A stretch of 64,000 nt of DNA from Balamuthia mandrillaris (lineage: Eukaryota > Discosea > Longamoebia > Balamuthiidae). The DNA is taken from contig JAVKOQ010000050.1 in assembly GCA_031835245.1 (NCBI GenBank), positions 154,501 to 218,500 of the forward strand, read 5' to 3'. Both the position numbers and the translations under genes were made by a program. Below the pieces are notes generated by a model. That model did no database searches. It worked only from the letters and a program-made list of their open reading frames with translations, and was not told where the DNA came from. Positions 55,359-64,000 of the stretch are shown piece after piece. The stretch's first letter is position 1, and each line of letters begins with the position of its first letter.

Positions 55359-58300
55359 ATGGCGGATGATGACAAGCTTGATGATGGACCCCTGCCCGAC
55401 CGCTTGGAAAGCGCCAAGTGGAAGGTCAGGAAGGCTGCCTATGAGGAGCTGGAACAAAAATTCAAAGAGTCGCTAGACAACAGGATTTTCGAGGAGTATG
55501 GTACTGATTTTTTGCCACCACTGCTTTAAACACTCACTTTTTGTTGCTTTGTCTGACGTTCTATTATTGCAGGTCCTAAATTCAAAAAGATCGTTGCTGA
55601 CAAGAACGCAGCAGCCCAAGAGAAGGGCTTGGAGGCGCTTGCAGTGTGGATAGACCGTGCAGAGAACCCAACCAGATTGAACTCTCTGTGCCCTGTCTTG
55701 GTGGACAAGTGCTTTAGTGGGCGCCCCAAAACCAAGGAAAAGGCCATTGAATGTCTTCTTCTCTTTGTGGAAGTAGATGAGACAGCAGAGACTGTTGCGG
55801 TATGTGCTTGTGTCCTTCTCCCTGCACTTTTGTCTCTGTTTCTAAAACTAGTTGCTATTCTAACTGAGTACTCACCCACCAATCCAGAATGCCTTGCTGG
55901 AAGGAGCGAATCATAAAGTGGCCAAGATAGCTTCTCTTTGCCTCACCACCTTGAAGCGGGTGCTGCAAGAGTTTGGCACAAAGATCGTGCCTATTAAGCC
56001 GATCGTCAAGCAGCTCCCCAAGTACTTTGAACACAGCGACAAGGTATTCAGGGAGGAAGCCCAGGCACTGGTTGTGGAGATATATCGCTGGGTTGGCGCT
56101 GCCATCAAGTCCCAATTGGACAGCTTGCGACCTGCTCAATTGAAAGACCTGGAATCGGCCTTTGAGGCGCTGCCAAAGCAAAAGGCCACGCCATTGAAAT
56201 ACGTGCGATCACAACAACCGGAAGAGGAAACAGAAGAAACTGGAGGAGGAACTGGCGGAGCCTCTTCTTCCCAGAGGGGAGCAGAGGAAGACGAAGAAGA
56301 GGACGGAGAGATGGATCCTTATGACTTGGCAGAACCGGCTGAAGTTCTGTCTCAAATCAACGGAGCCTGGTTTGAAGGACTTGTATGTCATCTCTCTTAA
56401 CGCGCTCTGACCCAGAAATCGGTTCTTAACATCAGTTACCACTGCAGGAGTCAAGCAAGTGGAAAGACAGAAAAGAGCAAATGGAGAAGCTGGTCACCCT
56501 TGTAGACAAACCGCGCCTTAAACCAGGGGATTATCGCGAAGTGGCTTCTGCTCTCAAAAAGGTTTGTGTTTGCGTTGGATCACTCAAACATAGCGTCATG
56601 AAATGTGTTTGCTCATTCTTCAATGCGTGCAGGCCATTACCAAGGATGCCAACATTATAGTGGCTACCCTAGCAATCAAAGCAGCTGGGCTGTTGGCCAG
56701 AGGTCTTCGGCAAGATTTTGCCATGCATGGCAAGATGCTGCTGTCGTCATTGTTGGCCAAGTTTAAGGAAAAGAAAGCGAACGTTGTGGAAGGCATTCAC
56801 GAGGCTCTGGGCCATATGATGAACACTTGTTTTTCCCTCACAGAGGTGGTGGACGATGTTTTGGACGCGATGAAAGACAAACTGGCTCAAATCAAACAGC
56901 AAACGCTGGTGTTTGTCATAGCTTTTATGCAAAAGTCCAAGAGAGCAACGGTGGGCCAAATTATCAAGACCCTCGGTCCAGTCTTCATTGCCACGTTGGA
57001 GGATGCCAGTCCCGAAGTGAGAGAGGCTGCCTACAAGGCCTTTGGCGCTTTGGTTGGCAAGGTTGGTGAGCGACCGGTTGCGCCGTTGGTGGCCAAGCTT
57101 GATCCTGCCAAGGAGAAGAAAATACGTGAATACTATCCCGAGAAAATCCCAACTGCTCCTTTGCCTTCAGAAAATCGCTCCAAGGCTACCAAGGGCAATG
57201 CAACCGCCTCTAGCAAGAGCACGAAAGCTGCGCCACGCGCTAAAGCGGCACCAAAATCCGCTGCTCCAAACACGACAAATGTACCCTGTTCTACCCCTGC
57301 CTCTGTCGCTGTCTCTCTGTTTATCTTCCGTTGCTAACTTGTCTACATGATAGGCGGCAACTCCTGCGCCAAAACCGGCAGCTCCCGCACCAAAACCAAA
57401 GCCCAAAAAAGTAGAGCCTGTTCCGTTGATGCCCCCTGAGGAAGCCTTGGCTAAGGCCGTCGAGGAGTTTCCCGCTGAAGTCTTAGTTCTTCTTGGAGAC
57501 GCATCATGGAAACAACGCTTAGCGGGTATGGAGGCTTTCTCCCAAGCTGCTGAGCAATTGATTCAGCAGAAGAAAGGACGAGCCGCATTAGAGATTATTT
57601 TCCGGAAGTTGGAGCATCAACCTGGATGGAATGAGTCCAATTTCCAGGTGGCCTCAGCGATGTACACACTCCTTGACAAGCTTGCCGGGTCGCCATTCTT
57701 TGATGGCTTTTTGGCACAAGTCGCGGTGGCTCCCCTTGTCCCCAAAATTCCCGAGCTCAAATTACGGCGGCACGTTACGCAGTGCCTTGGCACTATCTCC
57801 GAAGCAGTGGGCCTGCCTTATGTGCTGCTTCAAATCTATAAGCATAGCACCGATAGCAAGAACCCCAAGGTGCTCACCGAGAGCCTCCTTTGGGTCACCA
57901 CCGCCATTGAGGAGTTTGGCATGAAGGACGTCGATGTCAAAGCTCTCGTTGACTGGGCGAAGAGTTCTTTGGAGTCAAGCAACGCAATGACGCGATCGAA
58001 CGGTGTCAAACTCTTTGGCAAGCTTTACGTGTATATTGGCGAGTCTATCCAAGAGTACCTGGCCAACGTGAAACCAGCCCTACTCACTACTATCCAGAAG
58101 GAGTTCGAGCGAGTTGCTACCGCCAAGCCAGAGCCACCAACTAGATTCAAGCGTGAAGTGCCTCAAGAAGAGGTTGCCACCCAAGAAGAGCCTGAAGCTA
58201 CAGCAGACGACGTTCCGGAAATCAAGGTAACGCCTAGCCGGCATGTCTCTCCTCGCGAACCCCCCAAGGACGATGGACCACAGGACGTTTCTGCCAAGCT

Positions 58301-61300
58301 TACCACCCAGCTGATTGCAAACCTGTCCCATGCCGACTGGAAAGTTCGTAAAACGGCCCTGGACGAAGTAGAAAAGATACTCAAGGAAGCCAACATGAAG
58401 ATTCAGTGCGCCAAGGGATTGGATTCCCTCGTCCAGATCCTCAAAGTTCGTCTGAAGGACTCGAACGGGAACGTCGCCTTGCTTGCCACCAAGCTTGTGG
58501 GCTCTATGGCAACAGCGGCGGGTGCTCCCTTCGAACGCTATCTCAAGTTCTTGGCGCCAACAATCTTTTCCCTATTGACCGACTCTAGGAAAGCTTTGCG
58601 AGACTATGCGATTGCAAGCCTTGATGCTTGGTCGGCAGCCGTAGGAATTGATGCCTTTGTGCCTTATTTGGTGGATGCGATTGCCGTAAACAGTCCCACT
58701 TCACGTAAGGAGAGTTTGGGATGGTTCATCAAGTACCGGGCAAACCTTTCGAAGGATGTGGACACTCAACCCCTCGTAAAACCCGCCATACAGGCCCTTC
58801 TGGACAGAAATGTGGAGGTTAGGCAGCTAGCTGAGACAGCGCTTGCAGATCTCATCCCTAAGACCCCTACCGCTACCCTGCAGGCTGCACTCGTTGGGCT
58901 TCCTCCCGCCTCCAAGAAGGATGTGCAAACTGTGTTGAAACGTTACTTAGCCCCTCCTGTTAGCGACACCGCAGCAACCAGCTCTGGCTCTCTTGCTAGA
59001 GCTGTTAAGACAAGCCTTGCTCAACAACAACAGGGACGAGGAAGGAGCACTGGCACTCTGCAACCCAGAGCAATTGAGCGTGGTCGAAGTCGTCCCGGAA
59101 CTCCTGGCGGATCGTCCACGCCGGGCAGTCGCACCTCTAGTCGCCCCAGCAGCCGTGCTGGAAGTCGTGCTGGAAGTCGCGCCGGAAGCCGCGCCGGCTC
59201 TCGTGCTTCTTCGCCCTCGCCCACGCGCAGATCTTCTGCTGCACGCACTCCCGGCAGTGCAAAACAAACCACAACATCCGCTTCTCGCTCGTCATCGGGA
59301 GCTGTCAAGAGAGTTGCTGCCAATCTCCCTCTCTCCAAGAACGATGATAAGGAAATGCGAGCGCAGATGGATGAGCGGTTGGATGGTGGACACTGGCGCT
59401 TCAAGGTGCCTACGCCAGAGCATTTGCAATTCTTGGCCGACCAGATGAAGCCTTGTGTTTCTGCTGAACTGCATGGCTTGTTGTTCTCCAAGGACTTTAG
59501 ACAACACCGAGAAGCTATTCGGTTGTTGGAGACTTACCTGCAACAGTACTTTGCAGAGACTTATTGCAATTTGGATGTCATTCTCAAGTGGTGCACTCTG
59601 CGGTTCTTTGACACCAACACCACCACCCAAGGCAAGACCTTGGCTTACCTGCTGCAGCTCCTGGAGGCATTAGACCAGAACGACTGTCGCCTCAGCGACT
59701 ATGAGGCTTCCGTTCTTCTGCCTGCGTTGATAGAACTTGCCGGACAAGGAGAAACTCACGCTCAGCCGATTCGGGAGCTTTTCAAGGTCATTCCAAGGGT
59801 GTATCCCGCTAGCAAGTTGCTGGACTACTTGGTGGACGCTATCGCAAGTTCTAAGAGCCCCCGCAGCCGTGCTGAGTGCCTCCAACAAATGGCCTCACTG
59901 GTACGGCGACAGGGTTTGACGGCTTGCAGCAGTCCTTCTACCGTTCTCCCTACTGTTCTTCGCTTCGTTACGGATAAGGTGGCCCCGGTGAGACAGGCCG
60001 CCTTGGCCTTCATGCAGCAAGCTCACCTTCACGTTGGCGACGATATCTGGGCCTATTTGGGCTCTGTAACTGAGACTCAGAAGGCTCTCATCATTCAGAC
60101 GTTGGGAACTGACGCCCCTCCCTCCCCCGCTCCAGCCACCTCTGTTTCACGTTTGTTTGAAGCCGCCGCCTCGCCTGATGTTCCGCTTTCCACAACCAAG
60201 ACTGCCAGTAGTCAGAGAATCGCTGCATCTGTGCCTCGCACCCAATCAACTCCCAACATGAAGCATGTGGAGACAAACTCTGGCCTAACCCCAAGCAAAC
60301 CCACTCCGCAGAAGAAATCCTTCAGCTTAGGGCTGGACGAACTGGAACCTACAACAGTCGCTGCTCCAGCACCCAAGAAGAGTATAGAGATGCCAGCGCT
60401 GGCCTCCACCACGCTTTCTTCCGAGTTCTCGGATATGCCGACTCCCTCTTTGCCCTCTCGCTTCGTTGCCAAAACTCAGCCATCGTCTGTTCAAAAGGAA
60501 ACTAAGACGGAAGCCGCTTCTCCGGCTGCTGACAGTGACCAAAGCAAGTCCTCTGTGCGCACCATCATTAACTCGTGGTCCCAATTAATCATGAGCGGGG
60601 ACGCCAACGCCATTGTCTCTACCACCATGCTCATCGGCAAAAAGGTGGAAGAAAACCAGGCTCCCTTCATCGGCACTAGCGACGCATTGGTGCAGGCCAT
60701 GCACATCCAGCTTCAGAAGAACCTAAGCAGCCAGACAACTTTGACGAGAGACACCAACCGTCAGTGTAAATATATTCTGAATGCGTTGCTCAAGATCTTC
60801 CAGCACAGCAGCATTGCCTCCGTTCTCTCCCTTCAGTCCATCAAGCCATTGCTACAGCTGCTGTTGGAATCTATGCTTGACTCACGGGTGCCGGAGCAGG
60901 AGAAGGGCGCCATCTACAAAGGCATTCAAACTTTAGTGGCTAAGATGCTCCGCAACTCGGATCAGACCGTCATGTTTGCCACTTTGTTGCAGAGTCTCTC
61001 TCAATCTTTGAGCGAACCGGGCAACTACCCCAAGACCATCCCTCAGATTATCACCAAGGGCTTGTTAAAGGTCACTCAAGTCCTAAAGACCACTATCGAC
61101 AACATCGATCTTGACCAGTTGCTCTACGAAATCCATTGCTTCCTCCAGCTGCACGCCCACCACCAGGAATATTCTAAGCTAATCCGCAGTCTCCTGAAGG
61201 AGATTGTTAACCTAAAGGGCAGGACCGTCTCAAACCATCTAAGCCGTGTGCCTGTGAGGCAGTATCCTACTCCTCATCTTGTCTCCATCCTCAACGACCT

Positions 61301-62125
61301 CCAGAAAGAGCAGTACGGCATGGAGGCACCCTCCCCATCATCCCTTCCAGGTGAAGCAACCAACCAAGCCAAGTTGGAGCTTGCTTCCATCTTCCGGTTG
61401 TTGGGCCAGAAGGATCGTGTGGAAGAGGGACTGCAAAAGCTCTACCAGTACAAGCAGGACCATCCTGACATTGACATCCAGCCCCATCTCAGCGAGGCTA
61501 CTCCCCAGTTCCAGGCCTACATCCGCACTGGCCTCTGCAAGCTAGCCGAAAAGAACCAAGATCCCCAACAAGAAAACAAAGGTAGGTTTTTCTTCTCTAC
61601 TTCTCGTCTATCCCTCTCTTGATGCTATTTCTCACCACGAAGGGAGGTACCACAGATCCCATGCTGACTGGTGATTCACTTAAACACAAAGAAGATGGTT
61701 CTTCCTACATGGAAAAGCTACGTTCCTTGCAAAAGAAATATGGATTGTCCACTCGCCCAGCGGCCTCCTCTGCAACATCGGTGATAGCTCCCTTGCAGCC
61801 AGCCAACGGAGCCACTAAGAGCAGCATACTTTCTGCTCCTTCCGCAACGACCACCAACCAAACAAGCGATGCCATCTCTAGCATTCGTCAGAGACTGCAG
61901 CAAGCCACCCAAAGCACTTCTTTACGCTCCACCGCCGGTTCTCAGCTGGATATCGCACAGGGAATCAGCTCTACCACCCCATCCTCGTTCTCTACCGCTG
62001 CCCCTTCCACCTCCGCCACAACATCAGACAGCATAAGCCACCTACGGAGTCGCCTCGAGTCCATCAAGAAGGGTGCCCTCAGCAACAGCCCTTCTTCAAA
62101 CACTCTTTCATCAACACCATCTTAA
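55359..62125 (+). CDS. CKAP5: XMAP215/Dis1/CKAP5 microtubule polymerase, five TOG domains
   Basis: About seven exons, with a very long one from 57354 to 61581. The total is about 2,100 residues, the length of animal CKAP5. TOG1 starts PLPDRLESAKWKVRKAAYEE. TOG2 follows FEGLESSKWKDRKEQMEKL. TOG3 begins EVLVLLGDASWKQRLAGMEA. TOG4 begins LIANLSHADWKVRKTALDEV. After a Ser/Arg-rich basic linker with four SRAG repeats comes TOG5 (HGLLFSKDFRQHREAIRLLE). The C-terminal part includes a further helical domain and ends with the spindle-targeting block SSYMEKLRSLQKKYGL. Each TOG shows the W-K-x-R tubulin-contact pattern at the first HEAT turn, except TOG5, which has SKDFRQHRE. The protein adds tubulin at plus ends and focuses spindle poles. 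An E2F-type site is in the promoter. Confidence 0.95.
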
Positions 62126-62173
62126 ATTTCCAGCCGAAATTGTTGTATTTTGTTTCTTGGAAAAAATGTCTAC

Positions 62174-62195
62174 AAAAATCGCGATTTTTCCCGCC
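62174..62195 (+). promoter_or_regulatory. E2F/DP-type site and 16-bp palindrome upstream of Pol delta
   Basis: AAAAATCGCGATTTTT (62174-62189) is a perfect palindrome running straight into TTTTTCCCGCC (62185-62195). The latter matches the E2F consensus, about 155-165 bp upstream of the start codon. Confidence 0.55.
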
Positions 62196-62349
62196 TTGTT
62201 TTTTTCGTTGCCCGCCTTTTTCTTCTCTTTCCCCTTTTCTTTCCCCCTTTTTTTTTTCAAGTGCGACACCCGTCTTCTTCTTCGAAGGGGGGAAAAAGAA
62301 AGAAACAGCAAGAGGAACAAGAGGAAGAACAACAGGAAGGCACAACACC

Positions 62350-64000
62350 ATGAAGAGAGGAGCTGACTGGGAGGAGGAGTTCGAAGAAGAGGACGACATA
62401 GAGGAAGAGGAGGACGCGTGGGAGGAGGACGACACGGAACATGAAGAACCCCTTTTGGAGGAAAACGAATCGGAGGAAGGTGGCCCTAGTAGCATGGCCT
62501 TGGCCGCACCCCAAACTAACAAACGCAAGCGTGGCAGGGCGGAACCGCGCAAAGGCTTGGAGGCCAAGCCTGACACTCTTGAGCTGGAATGGGCTGACCC
62601 AAGAGATACAAAAGGACCCAACGGCCGGTGGCCTCGCCTGCCTTTGCCACGACAAGTGGATCCCTCCAGAGATGTCTTGAGTATGTTATTTGCCTTCTTC
62701 TTTGCCCCCTTTTCTTCCTGATCTGCTTGCTCCATGTTTACCTTGGTTGCCTCCTTCAAGCTTTCCAACAAATGGACATCGACTACACATTGGGGGATCC
62801 CGTGGCAGGCATGTCCAGCATAACGGTTGGTACGGTGCCCATCATCCGCCTTTTTGGGCTGACGCAAGAGGGACACAGCGTTATGGCCAACATACACGGC
62901 TTCATGCCCTACTTTTTCATACCCGCCCCAGAAGGCTTTCGCCAGAACCATTGTACTGCTCTCAGAATTGCTCTTAACGTTAGTTCCAACTCTCTTGTTC
63001 TTTCTCTTTTCTCTTTTCTCTTTTCTCTTTGCTCTTTTTTCTCTTTGCTCTTTTTTCTCTTTTCTCTTTTCTCTTTCTCTTTCTCTTTTCTCTTTTCTCT
63101 TTCTCTTTCTCTTTCTTTTTGTTTTGTTTCCTCTTCTAAAACAACAACAGAAACGGTTAGATCAGAAGGCTCAGGCACGAGACAAAAGACAGGACTACGT
63201 ATTGGAAGTCGAGATAGAACAGAAAGAGTCCATCTACGGCTTTCACGCGGGCAGAAAAAAACCCTTTCTACGGATAACGTTGGCCTCTCCTAGGCTCGTT
63301 CCTTCGTGCAGAGACATTGTGGAGATGGGCATTTTTATCGATGGGGTTGGTGATCGGGCGTTTACCACCTACGAGTCCAATATTGCCTTTGTGTTACGCT
63401 TCATGATTGACCGAAACATCGTGGGAGCCGACTGGGTCGCCCTCCAACCAGGCACCTATAACCTTGCTTCGAAACCCTCCTCTAACTGCCAAATTGAGGT
63501 CGACGTCCCGTATCCTTTTTTAACTGTGTAACAACTGCTACTTTCCTCCTTTCTTGTAGTTTTTCCCTTCACTTGAACCAACATCTAGATTTAATTTGGT
63601 TTCCAGTCATCCTCCCAATACCGAAGAGTGGCAAAAGATAGCGCCCCTACGCATTCTTAGTTTCGGTACTGCCTTCTCTATGATCCTTCCCCAAACCTAC
63701 TCCCTACTTTCTACTCTCTCTCTCTCTCTCTCTTCCTTCCTTCCTTAAGAAAGTTCACATTGCGGCTCTCCTTCCACAAATGCAGACATTGAATGTGCAG
63801 GCCGAAAAGGAGTTTTCCCAGAACCAGAGAACGATCCCGTCATTCAAATAGCGAATATAGTGACGATACAAGGCCAGTCCAAGCCCTTCATTCGTAACAT
63901 TTTCACCGTCAACCAATGCAGCCCTATTGTCGGCACAGATGTACGCTGTTACAAAACAGAGGCTGAGATGTTGCTTGCTTGGCGCAATTTTGTGCGTGCC
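62350..64000 (+). CDS. POLD1: DNA polymerase delta catalytic subunit, 5' part
   Basis: The gene runs off the right edge. Exons are about 62350-62680, 62761-62977, 63152-63511, 63591-63666 and 63786 onward. The N-terminus is a Glu/Asp-rich extension followed by [11 protein letters not shown], a likely nuclear signal. Then come [71 protein letters not shown] and [16 protein letters not shown], the N-terminal domain of Pol delta. Across the last intron RILSF joins [20 protein letters not shown], the exonuclease I motif (DIE), so proofreading is kept. It synthesises the lagging strand with PCNA. The polymerase domain lies beyond the window. Introns are rich in CTTTT/CT. Confidence 0.95.
63000..63118 (+). 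repeat. (TTTTCTC)-type pyrimidine array in Pol delta intron
   Basis: Nearly 120 bases of TCTTTTCTCTTTTC units, almost all pyrimidine on the sense strand, fill the second intron of the Pol delta gene. Confidence 0.75.

Noticed and set aside
62079-62951. 290-codon minus-strand frame over the Pol delta promoter and first exons
   Set aside because: It overlaps the 3' end of XMAP215, the promoter and the conserved Pol delta exons, and has no recognisable domain.

Overview
The window is nuclear DNA from a gene-dense eukaryote. It holds about 28 protein-coding genes in 64 kb, on both strands, mostly split by short GT-AG introns of about 60-350 bp with strong pyrimidine tracts. No rRNA, tRNA, CRISPR array or bacterial-style operon is visible. 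Gene content (WASP, snurportin-1, dysbindin, condensin-II H2, ATG12, ALIX/Bro1, a five-TOG XMAP215, mitochondrial EF-G2, ADAT3) fits an Amorphea lineage. A free-living amoeba (Amoebozoa) is the best guess, but this is an inference from gene content; the sequence carries no decisive species marker.

Layout, left to right. 1-815 is the 3' part of a regucalcin/SMP-30 gene. 1051-12385 holds WASP, ADAT3 (tRNA deaminase partner), dysbindin, a bacterial-PH-like membrane protein, a Ras-family GTPase, snurportin-1 and IWS1. 12567-23593 holds condensin-II subunit H2, a GT8 glycosyltransferase, a trefoil-bearing GH31 alpha-glucosidase and mitochondrial EF-G2. 23832-33370 holds PRP19, YKT6, an F-box/WD40 protein, a transposase-like zinc-finger gene and IMPACT. 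33650-41388 holds a RhoGAP-PP2C fusion, RAB5IF, ATG12 and a J-domain/WW/zinc protein. 41909-45420 holds two tandem sulfotransferase paralogues. 46016-54962 holds a CDC50 flippase subunit, a four-TM protein, a coiled-coil protein, ALIX/Bro1 and an unknown multipass protein. 55359-64000 holds XMAP215/CKAP5 and the 5' half of DNA polymerase delta (runs off the end).

Genes come largely as divergent or convergent pairs with 20-300 bp between them, so several promoters must be shared. A palindromic GTCGAC core recurs in six intergenic 5' regions. Perfect E2F/DP-type sites (TTTTCCCGCC or TTTTGGCGGGAA) sit upstream of only the three cell-division genes (condensin-II H2, XMAP215, Pol delta). Microsatellites are nearly all intronic and nearly all pyrimidine-rich on the sense strand. 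Functional themes include actin/Rho signalling, membrane traffic and autophagy (YKT6, ALIX, CDC50, ATG12, RAB5IF, dysbindin), RNA biology (PRP19, snurportin, IWS1, ADAT3) and chromosome/spindle/replication. The most unusual items are the RhoGAP-PP2C fusion, the J-domain protein with a duplicated Cys/His module, the transposase-like gene that stops 18 bp from the IMPACT stop codon, and the shared promoter motifs.
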